From contig OZ221969.1 of assembly GCA_965119715.1 (NCBI GenBank), forward strand, positions 310,001-374,000: 64,000 bases of DNA. The letters run 5' to 3'. Within the stretch, counting starts at the first letter, position 1, and every line of letters starts with the position of its first letter. Source of the stretch: JASBYZ01 sp029983705. GTDB lineage: Bacteria > Actinomycetota > Coriobacteriia > Coriobacteriales > JAEZZM01. Under the pieces are notes generated by a model. The model did not search any database. It was not told where the DNA came from and saw nothing but the letters and a program-made list of their open reading frames with translations. Shown here piece after piece: positions 17,233 through 24,592 of the stretch. A program made the position numbers and the translations under genes.

Positions 17233-18606
17233 TTATGCGTAATCTCGCGCAAAGTCTGTAAACTTTGTATATTGCCCTAAGAAAACGAGTGGAATATCAG
17301 CCGTAGCGCCCGATCTGTTTTTAGCGATAATCAAATTTGCCATATTTAAGTCAGGTCTATTTTCTCGAGCTGCCTCTTCTTCAGAGGTAGAGCGGTCTAA
17401 AAACATAACAATATCCGCGTCCTGCTCAATAGAACCTGATTCTCTTAAGTCAGAAAGCATTGGACGTTTATCAGACCTCGACTCAACCGCACGTGAAAGC
17501 TGAGAGAGCGCAATAACAGGAACACCTAAATCTTTAGCAAGAATTTTAAGACCTCTGGACATCTCACCGACTTCTACGTTTCTGTTTTCACTTCGGAACT
17601 TTCCTTGTGGGTTCATAAGCTGCAGATAGTCTAAGACAACTAAGCCTTTTTCTTTGTTTGCAAGCTGCCTACGTGCTTTTGCACGAATTTCAAGAATGGA
17701 TGTTCCAGGAGTGTCATCAACCCAAAAATCAAGTGCTGCAAGCGTTTGAGAAGCAGTGATGAGCTGTGCCCAGTCATTTTGTTTGAGGTGACCATTTCTT
17801 ACATCGCTTAAGTTTACAGAAGCCTCTGAGCAGAGCACGCGCTGGGTAAGCTCAGAAGCTGACATCTCAAGAGAGAAGAAGGCAACTGAAATACCTTCTT
17901 TTGCAGCGTTAACTGCCATATTAAGCGCAAGAGAGGTTTTACCTACAGCAGGACGTGCAGCAAGAATAACGAGGTTACCAGGTCTTAAACCTGCAAGCTT
18001 TTTATCAACATCAATAAAGCCTGTTGGAACACCAATAAGGTGGTCGGGGTGTTCAGCAAGTGCTTCAATGTCTTCATAAGCTTCACGCAAGAGTGACTCT
18101 AAGGACTTAAAGTTAGACTCAATCTTTCTGTTGGTAACCTTTAAGAGTAGCTTTTCAGATTCCTCAATTACCTCATCAAGGTCATCAGGAGCATCAAAGG
18201 CAAGTGCAGTAATTTCACTGGAAGCGCCAATTAGATCTCTGAGTACAGAGGTGCGCTTAACAATATCAGCGTGGTTTATCCAGTTAACCAGTGCAAAATT
18301 ATTGGACGATAAGTCCGCAAGGTAGGCTTTACCACCCACTACCTTAAGCTCATCTTTAGCCTGCAACCTATCTGCTACAGAGAGTTGATCTATTGGAGTG
18401 TTTCTTTCAGCAAGTTCAGATATTGCCTCAAATACCTTCCTATTTTGAGGGAGGTAAAAATCTTCAGCACTTAACTTGCCTAAAATATCTTCTACAACCT
18501 CTGGAGATATCATCATTGCAGAGAGTACTGATGCTTCAGCCTCTAAATTTTGAGGCATGACTCTAAGCGCTTTATCTTGTCCATTTGTAATATCTGAATA
18601 CGCCAT
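17233..18606 (-). CDS. dnaB: Replicative DNA helicase DnaB
   Basis: Hexameric 5'-3' helicase at the fork. 457 residues from ATG 18606 (an adjoining upstream TTG is possible; AGGAAG fits the ATG best). The N-terminal DnaB domain begins at MPQNLEAEASVL. The RecA-like domain has Walker A ARPAVGKTS, FFSLEMSASEL, Walker B LVVLDYLQLM and the arginine finger region ESRSDKRPMLSDLRESGSIEQDAD. No intein is present. It has its own promoter and a DnaA-box cluster upstream. The window has no DnaC/DnaI-type loader, making the DUF721 gene near gyrB the loader candidate. Confidence 0.97.
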   Translation of the reverse strand: MAYSDITNGQDKALRVMPQNLEAEASVLSAMMISPEVVEDILGKLSAEDFYLPQNRKVFEAISELAERNTPIDQLSVADRLQAKDELKVVGGKAYLADLSSNNFALVNWINHADIVKRTSVLRDLIGASSEITALAFDAPDDLDEVIEESEKLLLKVTNRKIESNFKSLESLLREAYEDIEALAEHPDHLIGVPTGFIDVDKKLAGLRPGNLVILAARPAVGKTSLALNMAVNAAKEGISVAFFSLEMSASELTQRVLCSEASVNLSDVRNGHLKQNDWAQLITASQTLAALDFWVDDTPGTSILEIRAKARRQLANKEKGLVVLDYLQLMNPQGKFRSENRNVEVGEMSRGLKILAKDLGVPVIALSQLSRAVESRSDKRPMLSDLRESGSIEQDADIVMFLDRSTSEEEAARENRPDLNMANLIIAKNRSGATADIPLVFLGQYTKFTDFARDYA

Positions 18607-18641
18607 CAATCTCTTCCTATACGCTTGTACTTAAAAACTGT

Positions 18642-18671
18642 TCTATACCATGAATTATAGATGAGTTTCAA
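18642..18671 (-). promoter_or_regulatory. Candidate sigma-A-type promoter of dnaB
   Basis: On the minus strand: -35 TTGAAA (18666-18671), 18-bp spacer, -10 TATAGA (18642-18647). Transcription would begin about 30 bases before the dnaB start codon. Confidence 0.5.
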
Positions 18672-18719
18672 GGCTTGATTTTTGTATGGCTGCCCTCAAA
18701 TAGCTTTCAACAGAGCTAT

Positions 18720-18809
18720 TGTGGATTCTTTAAGCCCACTTGCACCATAAACTTTACTTTTCCACGTTATCCACAATTTAAAAAATTTTTTGGTGCAAAA
18801 GTTTCCACA
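18720..18809. promoter_or_regulatory. Cluster of DnaA-box-like sequences upstream of dnaB
   Basis: One perfect consensus box TTATCCACA (18767-18775), a directly abutting TTTTCCACG (18758-18766), GTTTCCACA (18801-18809) and an opposite-strand TGTGGATTC (18720-18728), within 90 bp. It lies upstream of the dnaB promoter and next to a short run of A and T (18776-18792). Confidence 0.55.
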
Positions 18810-18959
18810 AAGTATTTTTGAACAAGGCATTATGCATTGAATGCAGTATTTACCTAGGATTTACTATTTTTTAACTTATTTATTCTACCAACTACCAGGT
18901 GTTTTTGTATTTTTATACAAAACATGTTTAGCGAATGTTAAAAATGAATTTGCAAAAAT

Positions 18960-18997
18960 ATTGCCAATCACCTAAGCAAATTTAAGTGATTGGCAAT
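18960..18997 (-). terminator. Terminator of the rpsF-ssb-rpsR-rplI operon
   Basis: ATTGCCAATCAC / GTGATTGGCAAT, a perfect 12-bp stem with extra TAA/TTA pairing towards the loop. On the minus strand it is followed by ATTTTTGC. It lies about 80 bases past the rplI stop. Confidence 0.7.
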
Positions 18998-19025
18998 TAA
19001 TTTCTAAACTATTTAGTGCAAAAGT

Positions 19026-19061
19026 TACTTGACAAGTGCATTAATTAGGACTTGTCAAGTA
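19026..19061. repeat. Nested inverted repeat just downstream of rplI
   Basis: TACTTGACAAGT and ACTTGTCAAGTA form a perfect 12-bp stem with a 12-base loop. Each arm is itself a near-palindrome (ACTTG-A-CAAGT). It could be a first terminator before the one at 18960 or a protein-binding pair. Confidence 0.5.
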
Positions 19062-19075
19062 TCACTTGAGCGTAA

Positions 19076-19606
19076 TTATTCAGCTTCTTGAGTCTCTACT
19101 TCAGCTTGAGCCTCTTCTACTTCTTCAGTAGTTTCTTTTGGCTCAGCAGGTAGTTCTTCCTCAAGACCAATAACCTTTAAGTTTAATTCTGCAGTAATCT
19201 CACGATAAATCATGATTTGGATTTGGTGATCTCCTGCAGTCTTGATAACACCAGGGGTGTTAATTTTTCTCTTGTCTACAGTAACTTCAAGTTGCTCTTC
19301 AATAGCCTCAGCAATTTGGCTTGTGGTAATAGATCCAAAGAGTTGACCTTCTTCACCAACATTTGCTCTAACTACGATGCTCTTACCGTCAAGCTTCTCT
19401 TTGGTTGACTGAGCGTCTTCATTGCGAGCAATTTCGCGCTTCTCAATGTTGTGGCGTCTTTGTTCGAGCTGCTTGAGGTTACCCTTACTTGCTGGAAGAG
19501 CAAGTCCTTTAGGGAACAAGTAGTTTTCAGCGTAGCCTTGAGCAACTTCGATAACGTCGCCCTCTCCGCCTTTACCAGTAAGTTCTCCAAGAAGGATAAC
19601 TTTCAT
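19076..19606 (-). CDS. rplI: Large ribosomal subunit protein bL9 with acidic C-terminal extension
   Basis: Binds 23S rRNA and bridges ribosomes. The N-terminal L9 domain is canonical (MKVILLGELTGKGGEGDVIEVAQGYAENYLFPKGLA). It is followed by the connecting helix and C-terminal domain ending near residue 148. The remaining 28 residues are an unusual tail with about half Glu, plus Ala, Val, Thr and Gln. Usual bL9 is about 148-150 residues, so this one, at 176, is extended. AAGGAG precedes the ATG. It is last gene of the rpsF-ssb-rpsR-rplI operon. Confidence 0.96.
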   Translation of the reverse strand: MKVILLGELTGKGGEGDVIEVAQGYAENYLFPKGLALPASKGNLKQLEQRRHNIEKREIARNEDAQSTKEKLDGKSIVVRANVGEEGQLFGSITTSQIAEAIEEQLEVTVDKRKINTPGVIKTAGDHQIQIMIYREITAELNLKVIGLEEELPAEPKETTEEVEEAQAEVETQEAE

Positions 19607-19647
19607 GCTTATCTCCTTAACTTAAAGCACAAATGCTTTAAACTTTA

Positions 19648-19905
19648 TTATCTATTACGTCCGCGACCACTTACTACAGGCACGCTATAAGGCATAAGTG
19701 CCATTTCACGTGCTCTTTTGATTGCGGTTGCAATGTCTCTTTGATGCTGAATGCAAGCGCCGGTAACTCTACGAGGCTTAATTTTGCCGCGATCAGTCAT
19801 GAACTTGCGAAGCATTTGGGTGTCTTTGTAATCTATATACTCAGTTTTGTCTTTGCAAAATGGACAAAACTTACGTTTTGGTTGACGTGCATACTCTGCT
19901 GCCAT
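19648..19905 (-). CDS. rpsR: Small ribosomal subunit protein bS18
   Basis: 85 residues; partner of bS6 on the platform of the 30S subunit. It has KFCPFCKDK near residue 12, a Cys pair typical of zinc-type (C+) S18, and the core KIKPRRVTGACIQHQRDIATAIKRAREMALMPY. AAAGGAGG precedes the ATG. The order rpsF-ssb-rpsR-rplI is conserved in many bacteria. Confidence 0.97.
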   Translation of the reverse strand: MAAEYARQPKRKFCPFCKDKTEYIDYKDTQMLRKFMTDRGKIKPRRVTGACIQHQRDIATAIKRAREMALMPYSVPVVSGRGRNR

Positions 19906-19927
19906 ATCTTACCTCCTTTAAGTAAAA

Positions 19928-20347
19928 TTAAAACGGGATTTCCTCATCATACACATCTGGTAATGATGAACTAGGAGCTTGTGCGCTTGAGTTTGAAGAC
20001 CCATAGGAAGCGCCATCGTTTCTGCTTGACATAAACTCAATCTCATCAACGATAACTTCAATCTTAGAACGCTTCTGTCCATCTCGTTCCCACTGTGACC
20101 ATCTGAGTTTGCCTTCAATAGCAACTTTTTGGCCTTTAGAAAGAAACTTTGAGACCGCCTCAGCGCGTGCACCAAACATGGTGCAGTCAACAAAGTTAGG
20201 GTAGTCTTCCCACTCACCAGTCTGAGAATTCTTTCTTCTATCATTAACTGCAACGCCTAGTGCAAGCACTGAAGTTCCACTTGCAGTTGATCTTAACTCA
20301 GGATCTCTCGTTAAATTTCCACTGATAATTACTCTGTTGATACTCAT
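19928..20347 (-). CDS. ssb: Single-stranded DNA-binding protein
   Basis: 139 residues. N-terminal OB fold (INRVIISGNLTRDPELR...; WEDYPNFVDCTMFGARAE; GKLRWSQWERDGQKRSKIEV), Ser/Ala-rich linker, and the acidic tip DEEIPF that binds replication and repair partners. GAGGAG precedes the ATG. It lies between rpsF and rpsR, as usual for the main replicative SSB. Confidence 0.97.
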   Translation of the reverse strand: MSINRVIISGNLTRDPELRSTASGTSVLALGVAVNDRRKNSQTGEWEDYPNFVDCTMFGARAEAVSKFLSKGQKVAIEGKLRWSQWERDGQKRSKIEVIVDEIEFMSSRNDGASYGSSNSSAQAPSSSLPDVYDEEIPF

Positions 20348-20381
20348 ACTTACTCCTCATCATTTCTAACTCTAAAAATTA

Positions 20382-20675
20382 TTAATCACGATCTTCTCTA
20401 CGTACGATCATGTGACGTACTACAGCATCAGTAATGCGAAGTACGCGGTCGAGCTCTGCAATGTGAGCAGGTTCAGATTTAAAATTGATAAGGGTGTAAT
20501 CACCGTCGGTAAGATTGTTGATTTCGTAAGCAAGCTTCTTCTTGCCCCACTCCTCAACACTGTCAACGACGCCGCCTGGCTCAGTGATAGTCTGCTCGAT
20601 ACGCTTCATAGCAGCTGCACGATTCTCAGCATCAAGAGCTGGGTCGACAAAAAACAAAAGTTCGTATGCCTTCAT
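20382..20675 (-). CDS. rpsF: Small ribosomal subunit protein bS6
   Basis: 97 residues; forms a dimer with bS18 on the 30S platform. It has the typical start MKAYELLFFVDPALD and the block VDSVEEWGKKKLAYEINNLTDGDYTLINF. AGGAGGTGA lies three bases before the ATG, a very strong site. First gene of its operon, with a structured leader upstream (20699-20735). Confidence 0.97.
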   Translation of the reverse strand: MKAYELLFFVDPALDAENRAAAMKRIEQTITEPGGVVDSVEEWGKKKLAYEINNLTDGDYTLINFKSEPAHIAELDRVLRITDAVVRHMIVRREDRD

Positions 20676-20698
20676 TTTTCACCTCCTCTGGGCTTGTG

Positions 20699-20735
20699 GT
20701 TCCGGCCTCTTAAATAAGCGAAGGCCTGCCGGAAC
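20699..20735 (-). promoter_or_regulatory. rpsF leader stem-loop, candidate S6:S18 autoregulatory element
   Basis: Reading the minus strand, GTTCC pairs with GGAAC and GGCCT with AGGCC, leaving a four-base GGCA bulge and a 13-base loop; an alternative 8-bp pairing GTTCCGGC/GCCGGAAC is also possible. It ends about 23 bases before the rpsF start. A bulged stem in rpsF leaders that binds the S6:S18 pair is known in many bacteria; that this is one is inference from place and shape. Confidence 0.5.
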
Positions 20736-20938
20736 AGGAGAATTAACTTTTGAAGAATACCTGATAAAGGTCACTTCAATCAAGACTATTTTAACAAAAC
20801 TTAGTCTTTTAACCCATCAAACCATAAGCCCTGCACAACTTATGCAATTTTTAATCTCTTCTTACCTTACTCATTGGATAGCTTACAGAGCGCCTCTTAA
20901 ATTAAGCCCAGCTTTTTATAAATATTTACTTAACTTAA

Positions 20939-22597
20939 TTATAAATAAAGTATAGCTTGGGCTAAAAGTCTAATGTGCAGATTTTTATCTTGAGAAAGCT
21001 GATGTGCAACGCTTTTTAATCCTTTTACTTTTAAAAAGTGCAGGGTTTCAAGAGATTTATAACGAAGGTAATCATGGCTACTTGAAAGGTAGTGACAAGC
21101 TTCAATCATAGCGTCTTCTTTTGATAGTGCGCTGAGCGCTCCAATAGCCTCTGCCTGAACCATCCAGTTATTAGAGTGTATAGCATCTTGCAATTTTTCT
21201 TTTGCATACGCTTGATCTTCATGCACTAAAAACCACTGAGCATAAGCTCTCACAGAACTTCTTTGATCACATAAAGCTTTTTCAATCTGCTCTTTTGCAA
21301 GCCACATCACAATCTTTTTATCATGTTCAAACTCTTCAGTTTTTGCCTCTGTAGCTAAATAGTCTTGTAGCGTTTCTTGAGCTAAAAGAGCAAGCCAAGT
21401 TTTTGAATGCGTAATTAAAGGAATGATATGTACTTGTGCTTTGTAGTTTTTAGAAGCTAAAAGTGCATCTAATAAACTTTGTGCAGTTTGCTTATCGCTG
21501 TGGGCTATAACTTGGGAGAGTTTTGCATAGGCCGTATGCTCATTTGACTGTGCAAGCAGTTTAAATAAAGAAATTTTAAGCGCTTCATTATTGCTTTTTT
21601 GCTCTTCACGACTTTCAGTAAGAGCAAGTAGGTCAAAAATTTGCTTGATTAAGCCTGTATTGTTTTGCAGTATAGTTTCTGCAACATAGCTAACCTCTCG
21701 AACATGCTGGCGCATCTCTTTAATTGTTTGAGATTTAATGCGTTCTACCTCATGTTTTATATATATACTGTCCTCATCGTCCCTATAATTTACAAAACGT
21801 CTTTCAAGCTTATTAAAAAACTCTTCTTGTTCAACTCTATTAGGACCCCAAATTCGTGCAAGTGCAAGTTGAGCTGCACGCGCAACATGAGCATTTTCGT
21901 CCTTTGAAAGATTTAAAAATTGAGGTAAAAACTTTGCCTCAAGATAATTGGATAAAAAGATAGCAGTTAATAACCTATCTGAAGGGTGAGGAGAGCTAAA
22001 AAACTTACGAGGAAAAAGCTCAAATACTTTTTTACTTGATGATCTAAGTGCGCTTTGCTTAATGCGACGAAGCCCATAAATACCAAAGATAAAGATACAA
22101 ATAAATAAGAGGAGCCTAAATAAGCTATCCGGCTCAAACCATTTAAAGTTAATAGAAGCAATACTAAAGAGTAAAAATACGCCGTATATATGGCTTAAAT
22201 TTATATCGCCATTGCTGTGGTAGGCATACATAAAAAGTATGGACACAAAGACCGCAAGACTTAAAGGAAGAATATAAGCGGGATGATTTTGAGCATACTG
22301 AATAAAAATTAGGACACTTAAAGAGAGCCCTAAAATCACAATAGCAAGTTGAGATGTCTTTTGTTCGCCCATAATTGAAAGACCAAAAGGGCTTGTGAAG
22401 CGCTTTCTAAAGATTGCAATAATTACAAAGCTCGCTAGCGCAACTACAAAAAAGCAACTTAAGACAGCTACGGCATCTATTATTGTTGAACCAAGGGATA
22501 AAAACCAAGAAGAGCCAAACATAAACGCGGACACAAGTGCCCAATAAAGCGCTGCATCCCCACTTATCCAGGCAAAACGAGAACACCCCCGCAACAT
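20939..22597 (-). CDS. Membrane protein with C-terminal HEAT-like helical repeats, unknown function
   Basis: I do not recognise a named family. The first 220 residues carry about seven hydrophobic segments. The remaining 330 are soluble and built of paired helices resembling HEAT/PBS-lyase repeats (for example MVQAEAIGALSALSKEDAMIEA, LRYKSLETLHFLK, HVARAAQLALARIWG), suggesting a protein-docking scaffold on the cytoplasmic face. The start is uncertain: ATG 22597 has GAGG at a long distance and lies in a hairpin loop, while a TTG at 22699 would overlap the previous gene by 41 bp. It follows the DUF4013 gene on the same strand. Confidence 0.7.
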   Translation of the reverse strand: MLRGCSRFAWISGDAALYWALVSAFMFGSSWFLSLGSTIIDAVAVLSCFFVVALASFVIIAIFRKRFTSPFGLSIMGEQKTSQLAIVILGLSLSVLIFIQYAQNHPAYILPLSLAVFVSILFMYAYHSNGDINLSHIYGVFLLFSIASINFKWFEPDSLFRLLLFICIFIFGIYGLRRIKQSALRSSSKKVFELFPRKFFSSPHPSDRLLTAIFLSNYLEAKFLPQFLNLSKDENAHVARAAQLALARIWGPNRVEQEEFFNKLERRFVNYRDDEDSIYIKHEVERIKSQTIKEMRQHVREVSYVAETILQNNTGLIKQIFDLLALTESREEQKSNNEALKISLFKLLAQSNEHTAYAKLSQVIAHSDKQTAQSLLDALLASKNYKAQVHIIPLITHSKTWLALLAQETLQDYLATEAKTEEFEHDKKIVMWLAKEQIEKALCDQRSSVRAYAQWFLVHEDQAYAKEKLQDAIHSNNWMVQAEAIGALSALSKEDAMIEACHYLSSSHDYLRYKSLETLHFLKVKGLKSVAHQLSQDKNLHIRLLAQAILYL

Positions 22598-22608
22598 GAG
22601 CGGGAGTG
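22584..22608 (-). repeat. Stem-loop holding the proposed start codon of the HEAT-repeat gene
   Basis: On the minus strand CACTCCCGC / GCGGGGGTG (9 bp with one G-U pair) around loop TCATGTT, which contains the ATG at 22597. It lies 50-75 bases after the stop codon of the DUF4013 gene and could act as its terminator (followed by TTCTCGTTTT), as a translation control, or both. Confidence 0.45.
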
Positions 22609-22658
22609 CCTCTTTGTTAACTATACTAACCTCACTGGAAACGTCTGTTCCAAAGGTA

Positions 22659-23768
22659 TTATTTTGAGTCTTCTTCCAGATTGTTCTTATCGTTATCAAC
22701 CTCTGTAGCTTGCTTTTGACTTTCTACTATACTCAAATCATCTTGCTTAGCAAGTTCTTCTTGATCTTTAGTATTAGCCTCATGAGGAGGTCCAACTAAA
22801 GAATCATCTACCTGCTCTGGAGCTTTTGGATAGCTTGAGCTTGTTTCTTGAGAAACTTGGGTGTCATCTGGCTCAACGGGCTGTGTGGAAGGTGTTTGCT
22901 CGTAGGTGTTTTGATTTTGTTGTGCACGTACAGGAGCATACACATAGCTTACTTGAGTAGCCTGATTTTGTTGAGGGATAGCGTCGTTGTATGATCCCCA
23001 AGTCTCTGGCTTAAGTTGTCTCATCCACAAACCAATTGCGTTAATGCCAAGTAGATTAAGCAAGTTTGCAGCAAATTGTAAAAAGAGCACAGCTGCAAGA
23101 CAAAAGAGTGCTGCCGGTCCAATTGAAACCATTGCAATTATTAAGGCAGCTAGACCACTTTCCTCATCAGCTGCAGCTATACCAAGAGCAGAAGGTCCTA
23201 TAGCTAAAAATACGACTGGTACAATAAGGATAAGGCCAACAATAATAAGTAAGATACTTAAAGCAAGATAGATTAAAAATATCTTAAAAAGTCCGCCCCA
23301 GTCTCGTGAAAACATATCCCAAACTTTATCAATTTGAAGCCCTGGCCACACATGGTTATAAATCGCTGCACGCTGCGCTGCCACAAAAGAAAGGACTGTT
23401 AAAAACGTGAAAGGAAGAGTTAATACAAATATAATTACTCCTCCAAGAAATGGTATCCAAGAGAAAAACATAGTGAGTATCATGTATACAAAACCAAGCA
23501 CAATTGACCAGACTAATACAACTGCCCCAGTAATAAGGCCGGTCATCATTAATTTACCCACATCAATTGTACGATCTGTTGGTGAGGTATCCATTCCCCA
23601 GGCAGTCCTGTTAGACCATATATAACAATAGCCTAGTAGCGCAATTGACCCAATGAGAGGAATGGCTTGAAGTAGGACGAGTATGATGAGGTGACCCACC
23701 CACTTTTTATCTCCCTTGTTGAGCATGCGCCATGATTGAGTAAAATATTTAACTGGCTCAGCGCTCAT
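22659..23768 (-). CDS. DUF4013-like polytopic membrane protein with acidic Gln/Ser-rich tail
   Basis: 369 residues. The start MSAEPVKYFTQSWRML and the segments QAIPLIGSIALLGYCYIWS and VWPGLQIDKVWDMFSRDWGGL resemble the DUF4013 group of membrane proteins, whose role is unknown. About six hydrophobic segments span residues 25-240. From about 255 a low-complexity tail rich in Gln, Glu, Ser, Thr and Pro follows. The ATG at 23768 is backed by AAGGAG 7 bases upstream; longer starts lack a site. A strong terminator hairpin ends only about 10 bases before the ribosome site, so expression may depend on read-through. Confidence 0.75.
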   Translation of the reverse strand: MSAEPVKYFTQSWRMLNKGDKKWVGHLIILVLLQAIPLIGSIALLGYCYIWSNRTAWGMDTSPTDRTIDVGKLMMTGLITGAVVLVWSIVLGFVYMILTMFFSWIPFLGGVIIFVLTLPFTFLTVLSFVAAQRAAIYNHVWPGLQIDKVWDMFSRDWGGLFKIFLIYLALSILLIIVGLILIVPVVFLAIGPSALGIAAADEESGLAALIIAMVSIGPAALFCLAAVLFLQFAANLLNLLGINAIGLWMRQLKPETWGSYNDAIPQQNQATQVSYVYAPVRAQQNQNTYEQTPSTQPVEPDDTQVSQETSSSYPKAPEQVDDSLVGPPHEANTKDQEELAKQDDLSIVESQKQATEVDNDKNNLEEDSK

Positions 23769-23781
23769 AGTAAAGCTCCTT

Positions 23782-23822
23782 ACATAAAAAATGAGAACAA
23801 CTTCTTTCGTTGTTCTCATTTT
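23782..23822 (-). terminator. Strong intrinsic terminator downstream of the GlsB-like gene
   Basis: AAAATGAGAACAAC / GTTGTTCTCATTTT, a perfect 14-bp stem with a 7-base loop. On the minus strand it is followed by a run of six T (CATTTTTTATG). It sits immediately before the AAGGAG of the DUF4013 gene. Confidence 0.8.
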
Positions 23823-23896
23823 CTAATAGACTAGCGTTAAAGTGAGATACTGTAACGTTTTTGTAAGTTCTTGTAATTAAACAGTAACTTTATGCC

Positions 23897-24148
23897 TTAG
23901 CTTTTCTTAACAAAACCAAGAATTGCTAGAACAATAATTGCACCAATAACAGATACAACAATAGAGTAGAGGTTAAAGCCGGTTACATCTCCGCCTAGAC
24001 CGAAGAAGCTAAATACCCAGCCTCCAACTACCGCACCAACAATACCTAAAATTACAGTAAGAACAAATCCAATATCATCTTTTTTCATAACAAGTTTTGC
24101 AATAATACCTGCAATAGCTCCAACAACAATCCAAGAAATAATTCCCAT
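23897..24148 (-). CDS. GlsB/YeaQ/YmgE-family small membrane protein
   Basis: 83 residues, three hydrophobic segments, rich in Gly and Ile: ISWIVVGAIAGIIAKLVM, VLTVILGIVGAVVGGWVF and VSVIGAIIVLAILGFV. This matches the transglycosylase-associated / GlsB stress-response membrane family, which is common and poorly understood. ATG 24148 has GGAGG five bases upstream; a TTG four codons earlier overlaps that ribosome site. Single-gene unit closed by the terminator at 23782-23822. Confidence 0.88.
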   Translation of the reverse strand: MGIISWIVVGAIAGIIAKLVMKKDDIGFVLTVILGIVGAVVGGWVFSFFGLGGDVTGFNLYSIVVSVIGAIIVLAILGFVKKS

Positions 24149-24352
24149 GATGTCCTCCAATAGTTAAAACATCAAACTTCTTTATTATGGTTACCAATCC
24201 TTTCTACCCAATAGCGGCCGTTTTATAAACAAATAGTAAAAAATGCTCTGATTTTTATTTAGAATGACAAATGCAATTAGTGGGCAAAAGCATCTTACGT
24301 CACTTTTTTGACGTTAAAAAGTTCTAATCACATGCTTAAGTTAGGAGTAATA

Positions 24353-24592
24353 ATGGCTAACGAGTACGTTTTATATTACAAACCAGAATGTCCATACTGC
24401 CAAAAGGTATTAGCATTTTTAGAAGAAGCAAAGCTTGAACTTCCTATGAAAAATATTCATGAGGGCACTATTCAACAAGACTTAATTAATATTGGTGGTA
24501 AAAAGCAAGTTCCATGCCTCATCATTAATGGTGAAGCTCTTTATGAGTCAGACGATATTATTAAGTTTTTAAAGGAAAACGAAGTTAAATAA
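24353..24592 (+). CDS. Glutaredoxin-like thiol oxidoreductase
   Basis: 79 residues; single thioredoxin-fold domain. YYKPECPYCQKVLAFLEE holds the dithiol active site CPYC at residues 12-15, and QVPCLIINGEALYESDDIIKFL has the cis-Pro and the C-terminal helix typical of glutaredoxins and glutathione S-transferase N-domains. It would reduce disulfides in the cytoplasm; the reductant in a likely glutathione-free organism is unclear. ATG 24353 has AGGAG 6 bases upstream. Its 3' end overlaps the convergent aroC by 8 bp. Confidence 0.9.
   Translation: MANEYVLYYKPECPYCQKVLAFLEEAKLELPMKNIHEGTIQQDLINIGGKKQVPCLIINGEALYESDDIIKFLKENEVK

Larger units (their letters stand above)
18607..19075. other. 469-bp non-coding region between rplI and dnaB
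   Basis: No convincing ORF. Going leftward from rplI, it contains two successive inverted repeats (19026-19061 and 18960-18997), a small T-loop hairpin with 8-bp arms (18903-18922), an AT-rich stretch, a group of four DnaA-box-like sequences (18720-18809) and a dnaB promoter (18642-18671). All are consistent with operon end plus regulated promoter. Confidence 0.7.

Noticed and set aside
20905..20963. Hairpin AGCCCAGCT / AGCTTGGGCT at the end of the HEAT-repeat gene as its terminator
   Set aside because: The loop is about 40 bases, the stem has a bulge and there is no U-tract on the minus strand, so support is too weak.
24297..24314. ACGTCA-TTTTTT-type dyad upstream of the glutaredoxin gene as an operator
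   Set aside because: Only 6-bp arms with a T-rich centre, and no promoter elements fit around it; could easily be chance.
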